A DNA stretch of 56,817 nt. Origin: Photobacterium proteolyticum (GTDB lineage Bacteria > Pseudomonadota > Gammaproteobacteria > Enterobacterales > Vibrionaceae). Shown here one piece after another: positions 8,272 through 17,108 of this stretch. The notes below the pieces were generated by a model. The model was not told where the DNA came from, did no database searches, and was given only the letters and a program-made list of their open reading frames with translations. Position 1 is the first letter of the stretch. The number at the start of each line of letters is the position of its first letter. A program made the translations under genes and the position numbers. The stretch lies in assembly GCF_001939735.1 (NCBI RefSeq), contig NZ_MJIL01000059.1, positions 1 to 56,817 on the forward strand, given 5' to 3'.

Positions 8272-9507
8272 TCAGGCAGTTGAATCCGGGTTGGGAGAAG
8301 TATCAAGGTACAGGGAAGACCACTGCAGGGCATGCTGATAGCTTTTCGCCACCAGCTCCTCACCTATCCCCAGCACCTGGCAATAAGCACTGATCTTCTC
8401 CCAGTCAGCCTGCTCGTAGGCATCAAGCAAGGCTAGAATCTGGCCCAGCGCTCCCTGATGATTTAGCAGGGCTTCCCGCACATCCGGCTCAAGCGGCAGC
8501 AGGGTCAGCAGCTGCTCCAGCGAGGTATCCAGCAAGGCATCGAGTAGCGAAAACAGACCGGTCAGAAACGCCTTGTCCTTTTCAACAGCCAGTTGGCTAC
8601 TAACCGCCAGCATCTCGCACATTCTGGCCCGCTGCAGTGACAGCGAGTACAACTCTTTCGGCTTATCGATCGCCGCATGCGCCGTTGCCACGGCACTGAC
8701 AAAGATTTTGATTTTATCCTCACCAAGATAAACCAGTGCCTGCTTAAACGAGCTGATAGGTTCAATGGTGCGATGAGTGGCCGCGTTAACGTAGCGCAGC
8801 AGCAGGTAGGACAGCGAAACATCACTGATGATGATCTTCTCGACCCGGTTAAAGTCCACCGGCTCACGGCAGATCTCCTGCAGCAGGCGCACAGTAGTCA
8901 GCTTTTCCGGTTCGACCTGACGATTTTTGAGCATCTCCGGCTTGCTGAAGTAATAACCCTGGAAAAACTGAAAACCGGCCTCATAGGCGGCGGCATAATC
9001 TTGATGAGTTTCTACTTTTTCGGCCAGAAACTTAAGCTTGCGGTCACGGTGCTGATTGACGAACTCACACGCCTGCTCGATGCCGATTTTCATCAAATCC
9101 AGCTTGATGATGTGGACATAAGGCAAGAAACGCTGCCACGGCGGCGACATCTCGAAGTCATCCAGGGCGATCACATAGCCCTGGCGATAGAGGTACTTGA
9201 TCGCCACAAACAGCTCTTCATCCGGCGCACAGCTCTCGAGCACCTCAATGATCACTTTTCGCTTCGGCAGAAGCATCGGAAGCAGGCGGATCAGGCTCTC
9301 ATAGGGAAAATTGATAAACGTGCGCTGACCGGCAGTCGCCGGGTTATCACCAACTGCCATGTAATTTTCCACCAGCAGCCGACACGTCGCCTTGTTCGCA
9401 TCGATAACAGGAAATGCATTGCTCTCCCCGTCGCGAAACAGCAGTTCGTACCCGACGGTCCGTTGCTGACGGTTAAAAATTGGCTGGCGTGCGACATAGG
9501 AATACAT
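8272..9507 (-). CDS. EAL-HDOD signalling protein, predicted non-catalytic (CdgJ-like)
   Basis: A 411-residue soluble protein. Residues 1-200 form an EAL-type domain and about 205-400 an HDOD domain. The catalytic signatures are altered: the EAL position reads ELL, the DDFGTG loop reads DDFEMS, and EGVET reads EKVET. It therefore probably does not cleave cyclic-di-GMP and may act as a binding or scaffold protein. In V. cholerae the EAL-HDOD protein CdgJ influences motility; that is the closest functional precedent I know. ATG at 9507 with AGG upstream; single gene with its own terminator at 8208-8245. Confidence 0.82.
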   Translation of the reverse strand: MYSYVARQPIFNRQQRTVGYELLFRDGESNAFPVIDANKATCRLLVENYMAVGDNPATAGQRTFINFPYESLIRLLPMLLPKRKVIIEVLESCAPDEELFVAIKYLYRQGYVIALDDFEMSPPWQRFLPYVHIIKLDLMKIGIEQACEFVNQHRDRKLKFLAEKVETHQDYAAAYEAGFQFFQGYYFSKPEMLKNRQVEPEKLTTVRLLQEICREPVDFNRVEKIIISDVSLSYLLLRYVNAATHRTIEPISSFKQALVYLGEDKIKIFVSAVATAHAAIDKPKELYSLSLQRARMCEMLAVSSQLAVEKDKAFLTGLFSLLDALLDTSLEQLLTLLPLEPDVREALLNHQGALGQILALLDAYEQADWEKISAYCQVLGIGEELVAKSYQHALQWSSLYLDTSPNPDSTA

Positions 9508-9593
9508 GATGCCTGCGTGGTTCCTTAATGGTTTGAAATATAATTAAAATATCTAATCTAATTATAACAGTCCCAGACCTGTGGGCTGAATAG

Positions 9594-10211
9594 TCACGCT
9601 TTGGCCGAGGCGAGCAAGGCGCCGCAGCCAATAAACATCGAACCAAACAGGCGATTTAACCCGCCCATTACCCTGGCAGAGCGAATATACATTGTGAGCT
9701 TTGACGCCAGAGTGACATAAAACAACATCACAGCGGTATCAATCACCAAGGTTGTGATCCCCAGCACCGTTAATTGCAGCATCTGCGGCTCGGCCGGGTT
9801 CAGGAACTGAGGAAACAAGGCCACCAGAAATACGATCGTTTTGGGGTTGGTCAAATTCACCATGACAGCCTGACGAAACAACTGCCAGGCTGATACCTGG
9901 ACAACATTCGCCTCAACGTTCAGCGATGCCTTCTCCCGCCACTTCTGAATACCAAGCCAGAGCAGATAAACCACCCCAACCCATTTGATCAGAGCGAATG
10001 CCGTTGCAGATTTGGCCACAATCGCGCCCAATCCCACGCCCACCAGCAAGAGGTGAAACGCCAGGCCGACCTGCAACCCCAGAATTGAAGCCAGAGACTT
10101 GCGCCAGCCGTAGACCATGCCGTTGCTGATTGAATTGACCGTACCTGAGCCCGGGGCCAAACTAAATACTATCGCCGTCGCCAGATAAGCCAACCAAACT
10201 TCGATGTTCAC
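9594..10211 (-). CDS. rhtB: Homoserine/homoserine lactone efflux protein RhtB
   Basis: A 205-residue LysE/RhtB-family exporter with six membrane helices. FSLAPGSGTVNSIS is the family signature, and KWVGVVYLLWLGIQKWR and VNLTNPKTIVFLVALFPQF align along the whole length with my memory of E. coli RhtB (206 residues). It exports homoserine and related amino acids across the inner membrane. In E. coli rhtB also lies beside pldB and yigL; here rhtB is divergent from pldB, supporting the name. The start is GTG at 10211 behind GGGAGAG. Confidence 0.85.
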   Translation of the reverse strand: MNIEVWLAYLATAIVFSLAPGSGTVNSISNGMVYGWRKSLASILGLQVGLAFHLLLVGVGLGAIVAKSATAFALIKWVGVVYLLWLGIQKWREKASLNVEANVVQVSAWQLFRQAVMVNLTNPKTIVFLVALFPQFLNPAEPQMLQLTVLGITTLVIDTAVMLFYVTLASKLTMYIRSARVMGGLNRLFGSMFIGCGALLASAKA

Positions 10212-10454
10212 TCTTGCTCTCCCTACCCTGTGAAACGCCTATTATGCAAAATAATTGCCCAGCTAATCAGGCATTATTCTTCTCTAATGCATAAAACGGC
10301 TACAAGTTAACAGTAGTTCAATCACTAAAGCAACTCACACTCGCTTAAAGAAGGCGAGCACTTTACGTTATACTGAACGTAGATTTGCCATAAGCCCTGG
10401 CGATTGACCGCGCGCAACACCCTATTTTCTATTTTCATTACACTGAGAAAAGCC

Positions 10455-11456
10455 ATGACTGTTCAACCACCGCACTACTTTAATTTTTCACAGGAATCTC
10501 AGTTCTGCGATACCATGGCAGGTCCCGTTGCCGAACTCTGGCAACACCGCCTAGAGGGCATGTTTCAGGGGGTTGATCAGCTTAACGTCGGCTGGGTCAG
10601 CCTGACCGGATACAATCACGACAAGGCAATTATCGTGGTAAACGGCCGAATCGAAAGCTATTGGAAATACCAAGAGCTTTTTTATGATCTGGTTCAACAG
10701 GGCTATGATGTTTTTGCCCTTGATCATCGCGGTCAGGGCGTCTCAGACCGTTTGGCCGAAGACACCGAACTGGGCCACATCGAGGAGTTTGACGACTACG
10801 TCAGCGATCTCAAGACCTTCTTTGATACAGTGATAGCCCCCAAAGGCTACCAGCAGCACTGTATGCTGGCCCACTCAATGGGCGGCACCATCGGCAGCCT
10901 GTTCATGGCCAAGTACCCTTCCCTGATCGACAGTGCGGTACTCAGTGCCCCGATGCACGGGATCAATATCAACAACTGGATGAAACCCATCGCCTCGCCA
11001 CTGGCCCGTGTCGTCGAACAACTCCAGCGGCAACCTGACTATGCCCCCGGACAAGTCCCGTATTATCCCAAGCCATTTGCCGACAACCCGCTTTGCCAAA
11101 GCCAGATCCGCTATCAGTGGTTCCGCGATCTGTATGAACAAAAGCCCGAGCTTAAAATCGGCGGTCCGAGTGCCCGCTGGGTTTGGCAGGGGATCGCTGC
11201 CGCCAAGCAGTGCATCGAGCTGGCTCCCAACATCACCACCCCGATCCTGCTGCTGCAGGGAAGCGACGATTACATTGTCGATAACCAGGCGCACAACCTG
11301 TTTTGCCAGGCGATGCAGCAAGCCAACCGCTCCTGCCAGCTAACCGTTATCGAAGGAGCGCGCCACGAACTCCTGTTCGAGGTCGACAAATACCGTCACC
11401 CCGTTCTTGCGGCAATTATCAACCATTTTTGGAAGGCGGAAGAGATTGTAGGATAA
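10455..11456 (+). CDS. pldB: Lysophospholipase L2
   Basis: A 333-residue alpha/beta-hydrolase. AHSMGG (Ser141) is the nucleophile elbow; Asp in LLQGSDDYIVDN and His in EGARHELLFE complete the triad near residues 275 and 305. PldB removes the remaining acyl chain from lysophospholipids at the membrane. I use the ATG at 10455 because it gives the family N terminus; the longer frame begins with a TTG at 10404. Followed about 100 bases later by yigL on the same strand, as in E. coli. Confidence 0.88.
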   Translation: MTVQPPHYFNFSQESQFCDTMAGPVAELWQHRLEGMFQGVDQLNVGWVSLTGYNHDKAIIVVNGRIESYWKYQELFYDLVQQGYDVFALDHRGQGVSDRLAEDTELGHIEEFDDYVSDLKTFFDTVIAPKGYQQHCMLAHSMGGTIGSLFMAKYPSLIDSAVLSAPMHGININNWMKPIASPLARVVEQLQRQPDYAPGQVPYYPKPFADNPLCQSQIRYQWFRDLYEQKPELKIGGPSARWVWQGIAAAKQCIELAPNITTPILLLQGSDDYIVDNQAHNLFCQAMQQANRSCQLTVIEGARHELLFEVDKYRHPVLAAIINHFWKAEEIVG

Positions 11457-11556
11457 ATTAACCCCTTTTTTCGCAGGCGATCTGGTTTAATATGAATCTT
11501 ATTACTCCCTATCCCCAGGGGTGGTGAGAGTCCTATTCATTGTTCCGAGAGTTTCC

Positions 11557-12354
11557 ATGTATAAGATAGTTGCTTCAGATCTAGACGGTACCTTACTCAC
11601 CCCCGAGCACAAAATTGCCCCTTTTACCAAAGATGTTATTAACCAGCTTCATCGTCAGGATAAAGCCTTCATCTTTGCCACAGGCCGCCACCATATCGAT
11701 GTCGCCGATATGCGCGAACAACTGGGGATCCCGGCATATATGATCACCTCTAATGGTGCCCGAGTGCATAACTGCAAGGGTGAAGTCATTTATAAGCAGG
11801 ATCTGGAGCCGAGTGTAGTCCGCGATATTGTTGCCATGGCGAAGCAGGATCCCGAGCTGAAAATCCATATCTACCGCAACGATGACTGGCTGCTAAATAT
11901 CGACTGCGAATACCTGAAAGATTTTCACGAGACATTCCAGTATCAGCTGTTCGATGTCGACAACCCGCCGCTAGAAGGCGTTGCCAAAGTCTTCTTTATC
12001 CGCGACGACCAGGATCACGACAAAATGGTGGAATGGGAGGAGCGCTTCAACACCGCTTTTGGCCAGCAGACCAACATCGTCTTTTCGACGCCGTGGTGCC
12101 TGGAAGTGATGGATGTCAATGTATCGAAGGGGCATGCCCTTGAAGCGGTGGCGAAAGAAAAAGGCTATGAGCTGAAAGACTGCCTCGCCTTTGGTGACGG
12201 CATGAATGATGTCGAAATGCTCAGCATGGCCGGCAAAGGGGTGATCATGGAAACGGCACATGACAGGGTCAAGCAGGCTCTTCCGAACCATGAAATCATT
12301 GGCCCTTGCAGCGAAGAGGCCGTAGCCCACTATCTTGCCGACAACCTGCTGTAA
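11557..12354 (+). CDS. yigL: HAD-IIB phosphatase YigL (pyridoxal phosphate/sugar phosphatase type)
   Basis: A 265-residue Cof-type HAD phosphatase. VASDLDGTL holds the nucleophile Asp, TSNGA is motif II, Lys in SKGHALEAV is motif III, and AFGDGMNDVEML is the Mg-binding motif IV. The C2B cap lies between about residues 80 and 185. E. coli YigL dephosphorylates pyridoxal phosphate and sugar phosphates. The ATG at 11557 gives MYKIVASDLDG, matching the family start; the upstream GTG is rejected. Ends at a palindromic hairpin shared with the EVE gene. Confidence 0.87.
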   Translation: MYKIVASDLDGTLLTPEHKIAPFTKDVINQLHRQDKAFIFATGRHHIDVADMREQLGIPAYMITSNGARVHNCKGEVIYKQDLEPSVVRDIVAMAKQDPELKIHIYRNDDWLLNIDCEYLKDFHETFQYQLFDVDNPPLEGVAKVFFIRDDQDHDKMVEWEERFNTAFGQQTNIVFSTPWCLEVMDVNVSKGHALEAVAKEKGYELKDCLAFGDGMNDVEMLSMAGKGVIMETAHDRVKQALPNHEIIGPCSEEAVAHYLADNLL

Positions 12355-12369
12355 CCCAAACGTACATCC

Positions 12370-12392
12370 AACAGGCTGCCTGGCAGCCTGTT
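12370..12392. terminator. Hairpin between convergent yigL and EVE-domain gene
   Basis: AACAGGCTGC, loop CTG, GCAGCCTGTT: a perfect 10-bp stem in a 50-base convergent gap. The T run is short, so termination strength is uncertain. Confidence 0.55.
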
Positions 12393-12406
12393 ATGTTCAG
12401 CCTTAC

Positions 12407-12865
12407 CTAGAACTGCCCTGTCATCTGCAGGATTTCCTGCCACTGCGCGTCAGTTACCGGCATAATGCTCAGACGGTTACCGCGCTTGACCAGCGGCATC
12501 TCGGCCAGCAACGGGTTGGCCTTCATCCGTTTGAGCGACACCAGACGCAGGTGGCGACGGTATTCAATATCGACCATCACCCAGCGCGGATTATCGGGAT
12601 CGGACTTGGGATCATAATACGGCCCCTCCGGATCAAACTGGAAATGATCCGGGTAGGCTTCCCTGACCACGGTCGCAATACCAACCACCCCGACATCCTT
12701 GCAGGATGAGTGGTAGATAAACACCTGATCGCCGACTTTGATCTCGTCCCGCATCATATTACGGGCCTGATAATTACGAACGCCTTCCCAGCAGGAAACT
12801 TTTTGCTGTTTCAGGGTGTCTATCGAAAATGTATCCGGCTCTGTTTTAAATAACCAATTGGCCAT
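12407..12865 (-). CDS. EVE (PUA-like) domain protein
   Basis: A 152-residue single-domain protein. WLFKTEPDTFSIDTL at the start, CWEGVRNYQARNMMRD and GDQVFIYHSS are the EVE/thymocyte nuclear protein 1 signatures. EVE domains have the fold of YTH and PUA domains and bind modified bases in DNA or RNA; in bacteria some are fused to restriction enzymes or toxins. Here it stands alone in a housekeeping setting, so a role in RNA or DNA modification sensing is only inferred. ATG at 12865. Confidence 0.88.
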   Translation of the reverse strand: MANWLFKTEPDTFSIDTLKQQKVSCWEGVRNYQARNMMRDEIKVGDQVFIYHSSCKDVGVVGIATVVREAYPDHFQFDPEGPYYDPKSDPDNPRWVMVDIEYRRHLRLVSLKRMKANPLLAEMPLVKRGNRLSIMPVTDAQWQEILQMTGQF

Positions 12866-12988
12866 AATCGTTCTCGTTATAGTTATTGTGCTGCGCTATC
12901 ACCCGAGTCCTATCTGGACAAACCGGATGCCCCTGCGAGCGGTATAATGACTTTACGACGGCTCAGCCTAACATACCGAGGGAATCGA

Positions 12989-14029
12989 ATGACACACTTG
13001 AGACAGGCTTTACCTGCAGCAGCACTACTGGCAGCTCTAGCTGGCTGCACCACCTCATCACCCTCGTCAACTTCCGGGCCGATTGAGATCACACCTGACG
13101 CCAGCCCCCCGACAGCCACCACCGAGCAAGGAAAGGTGCAGGCCTTTATGCTCCGAGGCAATGTCGTCCTTGGCCATGAGTCCAACAGCATCCAGCCCTG
13201 CGGCAGCAGCCAGCAATACTGGCTCAATACCCCGATAGCCGCTCGCCAGGCGATTGCCCAAATCACCCGTCCTGGCTACGAGCCGATGTACGGGGAGTTT
13301 ATCGGCTATCTCGAGCCTGCTCCCGATGAAGGCTTCGCGGCCGCCTATGACGGCCGCTTCCAAGTCAAGCAAATTAACCTGATCTCGGCCGAAATGCTCG
13401 GCGGTTGCCAGCGGCCCCCGCATGCTACCCGGGCCTTCGGTAATGAGCCAGGCTGGGTGATCGAGCTGGACGGCGACAAGGCCAATCTGATCCGCCCCGG
13501 CCAGCAGCGTCAGCAACAAGTTATTACCAGTAAAGAAATTGTTGCCGGCAGGCAGCATTATCAGGGCCAGGGGTTCTCGTTGACCCTGACCAAGGGCCAG
13601 TGCAACGACACCATGAGCGACTCGTTGTTTGGCTGGCAGGCCACGCTAAACTGGCAAGGCAGCAATTACAACGGCTGTGCAACGCTGGGAGCGACAGACA
13701 TTACCCTGAGCTGGTCCGGTCGCTACCAGGGAACATCCTATATCGACAATACCCCGGTGCTGACCACCACCGTCACCCTTAACCCGGACCATTCGGCGAC
13801 CACCCGCTATGACTACCCATCCGGCGAGCCCAGCCTCAATGAGGTCGGATTCTGGCAACAGGCCAGTGACAATACCGTACAGGTTGTCATGACCCAGCAT
13901 CAGGGACGACGTCTGATCAGCGAGCGGGTATTTACCTTCGATGACAACCGGATCACCGTCAAGGAAGAGACAGTCAATGGTCAGACTTTTAGCCTCGGCG
14001 GTGACGGGCTAAGTCTGGAAAGGCAATAG
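12989..14029 (+). CDS. Lipoprotein with COG3650-type and NlpE-like domains
   Basis: A 346-residue predicted outer-envelope lipoprotein. The signal peptide ends in LAGC with Cys20 as the lipidation site. Residues about 40-130 hold FMLRGNVVLGHESNSIQPCG, a region seen in NlpE-like and YoaF-like envelope proteins. About 150-240 is a COG3650-type segment (FGNEPGWVIEL ... GQCNDTMSD ... YNGCATLG). The last 100 residues resemble an NlpE N-terminal domain (GRYQG ... TVTLNPD ... GFWQ) but lack its CxxC copper motif. GAGGGAA precedes the ATG at 12989. Probably an envelope-stress or peptidoglycan-associated lipoprotein; exact role unknown. Confidence 0.65.
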   Translation: MTHLRQALPAAALLAALAGCTTSSPSSTSGPIEITPDASPPTATTEQGKVQAFMLRGNVVLGHESNSIQPCGSSQQYWLNTPIAARQAIAQITRPGYEPMYGEFIGYLEPAPDEGFAAAYDGRFQVKQINLISAEMLGGCQRPPHATRAFGNEPGWVIELDGDKANLIRPGQQRQQQVITSKEIVAGRQHYQGQGFSLTLTKGQCNDTMSDSLFGWQATLNWQGSNYNGCATLGATDITLSWSGRYQGTSYIDNTPVLTTTVTLNPDHSATTRYDYPSGEPSLNEVGFWQQASDNTVQVVMTQHQGRRLISERVFTFDDNRITVKEETVNGQTFSLGGDGLSLERQ

Positions 14030-14151
14030 CCGGATCACCAGGCGCGAAGATAGCTATCATAGTTATTTGACATAGTTGTTTGGCATAGTTGTTTTGGCCG
14101 GCAGGGATATGTCACACTCCCGCCAGCCGAAAACAACCACGAGTACTTTCT

Positions 14152-14739
14152 ATGTCCTGTTCCCGCTGCGGCTTTCAGCACAACTGCATCTGCCATGCCG
14201 AGCCCCGATTAGACAGCAAGGCCCGCTTTATACTGCTGACCCACCCCAAGGAGCTTGGCAAGGACACCAATACCGGAGAGCTTATGCTCCGTACTCTGCC
14301 TGACAGTCAGCGCTACACCTGGGATAGGGTTAACCCGCCCGCCGCACTGCTTGACGAGCTCCGGGCACCCGACAATCAGCCATGGCTGCTGTTTCCCAGT
14401 GACGAAGAACACCCGGCCACAGCCTACTGGCCCGAATCCGACAGACAACCGCTGTTCATCCTGCTTGATGCCACCTGGCAGGAAGCGAGAAAAATGGTAC
14501 GAAAAAGCCCGTGGCTTGCCCAGCTGCCACGCCTTAGCCTGAGCCCGTCATCGGCTTCCGCCTACCAGCTCCGCCGTAACCAGCAGGCAGGCAACCTCTG
14601 TACCTGCGAAGCCGGCATCGCACTGCTAGAACTGCTTGGCGAAGTGGATCAGGCCGCACAGTTAAACGAGTATTTTCAAGCTTTTATCGATACCTTTCAT
14701 GCCGATAAAAGCGGCCATGCCAAACACACCCAGAGTTAG
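14152..14739 (+). CDS. tapT: DTW-domain tRNA-uridine aminocarboxypropyltransferase
   Basis: A 195-residue protein with an N-terminal Cys cluster (C3, C6, C12, C14) and the motif DATW at 106-109, the DTW motif with Ala before Thr. The family transfers the 3-amino-3-carboxypropyl group from S-adenosylmethionine to uridine in tRNA (acp3U47 for E. coli TapT). Whether this copy is TapT itself or a sister DTW protein cannot be settled by eye. I start at ATG 14152, giving MSCSRCGFQ; the frame from 14089 adds 21 residues with no family character. Confidence 0.75.
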   Translation: MSCSRCGFQHNCICHAEPRLDSKARFILLTHPKELGKDTNTGELMLRTLPDSQRYTWDRVNPPAALLDELRAPDNQPWLLFPSDEEHPATAYWPESDRQPLFILLDATWQEARKMVRKSPWLAQLPRLSLSPSSASAYQLRRNQQAGNLCTCEAGIALLELLGEVDQAAQLNEYFQAFIDTFHADKSGHAKHTQS

Positions 14740-14810
14740 CTCCCGAGCTCGCTCTCAGCGCCCATCGAACCATTGGCATTCCCGGTTACGCCCGGTTCAG
14801 ATTCTTCGGC

Positions 14811-14840
14811 TATACTAAAACCGACTGACTAGTCGGTTTT
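14811..14840 (+). promoter_or_regulatory. -10 element plus perfect 24-base palindromic operator
   Basis: TATACT at 14811-14816 is followed directly by AAAACCGACT, four bases, AGTCGGTTTT (14817-14840), an exact inverted repeat covering the expected start point. Its size and position are typical of a TetR-family operator. The aldehyde dehydrogenase gene begins 54 bases later, and a TetR gene lies just behind that, so autoregulated repression of both is the likely design. I could not find a good -35 element. Confidence 0.7.
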
Positions 14841-14893
14841 GTTGAAATAATTATCGATCGTCCGGCAGGACAATAGAGGAAGGGAGAGAGGCA

Positions 14894-16330
14894 ATGACAG
14901 CAATTGAAGAGATCAAGACACATCACATAGATAGTGCCGTAATGGAAAAGACCTTACAGTCTCAGCGAGACAAATTCCTGGCCGATCCCATGCCGTCTCT
15001 CCAACAGCGCCTCGATAAACTTAACGCCTTGAAACGTGCCCTGCTCAGCGCAACAACGCCACTGTGCGAGGCGCTCAGCCAGGACTACGGCCAGCGCAGT
15101 ACCCACGACAGCCTGATGGCCGATATCCTGCCGTGCGTGACCAATATCAACTACACAGTCAAGCACCTGAAGAAATGGATGAAGCCCTCCCGCCGTCATA
15201 GCGGCCTGATGCTGGCCCCGGCCAAGGTCGAGGTCATTTATCAGCCCCTGGGTGTCGTCGGAATAGTGGTGCCGTGGAACTTTCCGGTCATGCTGAGCCT
15301 CGGCCCGCTGATCACCGCGCTGGCGGCCGGCAACCGGGCCATGCTCAAGCTGAGCGAGTTCACCCCGAACACCAATAAGGTCTTGCGAGACCTGCTGTCG
15401 GACACCTTCAGCCACGATGAAGTCGCCGTCTTCGAAGGCGAGGCCGACACCGCTGCCGCCTTTACCGCCCTGCCGTTTGATCATCTGCTCTTTACCGGCT
15501 CCACCACGGTCGGACGCCATGTTATGCACGCTGCAGCCGATAACCTGACCCCGGTAACCCTGGAGCTGGGCGGCAAGACACCCGCCCTGATCGCCCCGGA
15601 TATGCCTTTAGAACTGGCTGTTGAGCGAATGATATACGGCAAGAGCCTGAATGCCGGACAGATCTGCGTCGCACCGGATTATGTGCTGGTTCCCGAGGAG
15701 AAAGTCGATGACTTTGTTGCCGAGTACCTAAAGCAGTTTGGCAAAATGTACCCGCAGGGCGTGGCCAGCCAGGACTTCACCTCGGTAGTAAACACCCGAC
15801 AATATGAGCGCCTTACTCAGTGGCTGGACGAGGCCAAGGAGCAGGGAGCCAGGGTGATCCCCTGCCACAGCCAGGCCCGAGATGATCAGCAGCACCGGAT
15901 GATCACCCATTTGCTGCTCAACACCACAGACACGATGACCCTGATGCAGGAGGAAATCTTTGGTCCACTGCTACCGGTGCTCCCGTATCAGAAAATCAGC
16001 CAGGCACTGGACTACATTCGCCAGCGCCCTCGCCCGCTGGCCCTGTACCTGATGAGTTTCGATGCCGAGCTGCAAAACGAGGTCAAAACCACCACCCACT
16101 CCGGTGGTATGTGTATCAATGACTCGGTACTGCATGTCGGCGCGGATGATGCGCCCTTCGGCGGTATCGGCCCGTCAGGCATGGGGCATTACCACGGCAA
16201 GGAAGGGTTCCTGACCTTCTCCAAGGCCAAGACGGTACTTAGCCGCGGCAAGTTCACCACCACCAAGCTCGCCACACCGCCTTATGGCGGCTGGATTCAA
16301 AAGTTGATGCTGGCCTTCTTCCTGCGCTAA
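14894..16330 (+). CDS. Coniferyl-aldehyde-dehydrogenase-type NAD(P) aldehyde dehydrogenase
   Basis: A 478-residue ALDH of the class-3-like group to which coniferyl aldehyde dehydrogenase (CalB) belongs. VVPWNFPVMLSLGP is the cofactor region, FTGSTTVGRHV the Rossmann loop, LELGGKTP carries the general-base Glu, and NAGQICVAPDYV holds catalytic Cys258. The last 20 residues are hydrophobic, as in fatty aldehyde dehydrogenases, and may touch the membrane. The substrate may be an aromatic or a fatty aldehyde. GGGAGAG precedes the ATG. Likely cotranscribed with, and repressed by, the TetR gene 100 bases downstream. Confidence 0.8.
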   Translation: MTAIEEIKTHHIDSAVMEKTLQSQRDKFLADPMPSLQQRLDKLNALKRALLSATTPLCEALSQDYGQRSTHDSLMADILPCVTNINYTVKHLKKWMKPSRRHSGLMLAPAKVEVIYQPLGVVGIVVPWNFPVMLSLGPLITALAAGNRAMLKLSEFTPNTNKVLRDLLSDTFSHDEVAVFEGEADTAAAFTALPFDHLLFTGSTTVGRHVMHAAADNLTPVTLELGGKTPALIAPDMPLELAVERMIYGKSLNAGQICVAPDYVLVPEEKVDDFVAEYLKQFGKMYPQGVASQDFTSVVNTRQYERLTQWLDEAKEQGARVIPCHSQARDDQQHRMITHLLLNTTDTMTLMQEEIFGPLLPVLPYQKISQALDYIRQRPRPLALYLMSFDAELQNEVKTTTHSGGMCINDSVLHVGADDAPFGGIGPSGMGHYHGKEGFLTFSKAKTVLSRGKFTTTKLATPPYGGWIQKLMLAFFLR

Positions 16331-16429
16331 TCCCCTTCCTTCCGGCCACCTGCCTCGGGTGGTCGGGTCTATCCTTGATACAGTGACAAACAATAATTAG
16401 CGAATCGCTAAACCTAAAGTAAACCCAGT

Positions 16430-17005
16430 ATGGCCAAAACCAAACAGCAGAACATTCTCGACACAGCCCTTAGCCTATTTGTCCGCAACGGCATCCAGGC
16501 AACCTCGACCGCCAGCATTGCCAAGCAGGCCAATGTAGCCACCGGTACCCTGTTTCACCACTTTGCCAGCAAACAGGCCCTGATCATTACCCTCTACAGT
16601 AATATCAAAACCGAACTCGGCCAGGCCATGCAGCCTCAGCACCACCATGATGATATTCAGGCGCAGGTCCGGCATTTCTGGCAACAAGCCCTGCAATGGG
16701 CACAGGACAACCCCGACAAACTGCATTTCATGCAGCAAATCGCCCATGATCCGGCGTTTGAGATCAGTCTGCATCAGGAACTCATGGCCGTATCAATGGG
16801 CTTTATGATTGATCAGGTTCAGCAGGCACAAGCCCAACAACAACTGGCACCACTGCCGCTGGAGCTGGTCCTCAATTTCTGCCACAGCCACTTTCTGGCA
16901 ACCGCCAACCTGTTTGCCGAACGCCCGGACTTCGCCTGTCAGCCCGACTACCAGGAAGGTGCTTTTCAGATTTTATGGCGGGGGCTGGCACCGACTGCGC
17001 CGTAA
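16430..17005 (+). CDS. TetR-family repressor, likely of the aldehyde dehydrogenase gene
   Basis: A 191-residue regulator. Residues 5-50 form the TetR helix-turn-helix (NILDTALSLFVRNG...TASIAKQANVATGTLFHHF, shown in part), and the rest is a helical ligand domain with HEX-like motifs. It follows the aldehyde dehydrogenase on the same strand, and the palindrome at 14817-14840 is the best candidate operator. The inducer is probably an aldehyde or fatty acyl compound; this is inference. Confidence 0.82.
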   Translation: MAKTKQQNILDTALSLFVRNGIQATSTASIAKQANVATGTLFHHFASKQALIITLYSNIKTELGQAMQPQHHHDDIQAQVRHFWQQALQWAQDNPDKLHFMQQIAHDPAFEISLHQELMAVSMGFMIDQVQQAQAQQQLAPLPLELVLNFCHSHFLATANLFAERPDFACQPDYQEGAFQILWRGLAPTAP

Positions 17006-17025
17006 GCCAATTTAACGCCGCAAAA

Positions 17026-17052
17026 ACAAAAAACGGGATCCCAGATCCCGTT
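17026..17052 (-). terminator. Intrinsic terminator after the DUF3332 lipoprotein gene
   Basis: On the - strand AACGGGATC, loop TGG, GATCCCGTT is followed by a T run. The + strand side has no T tract, so it serves the lipoprotein gene rather than the TetR gene. Confidence 0.75.
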
Positions 17053-17108
17053 CTATGATTCACCCTATCCAGCTGGCAATACCGCCTACCTAGGCGTATA
17101 CCTGAATC

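Noticed and set aside
12407..12865. EVE-domain gene as part of a defence system
   Set aside because: It stands alone between housekeeping genes; no restriction, methylase or toxin gene is nearby.
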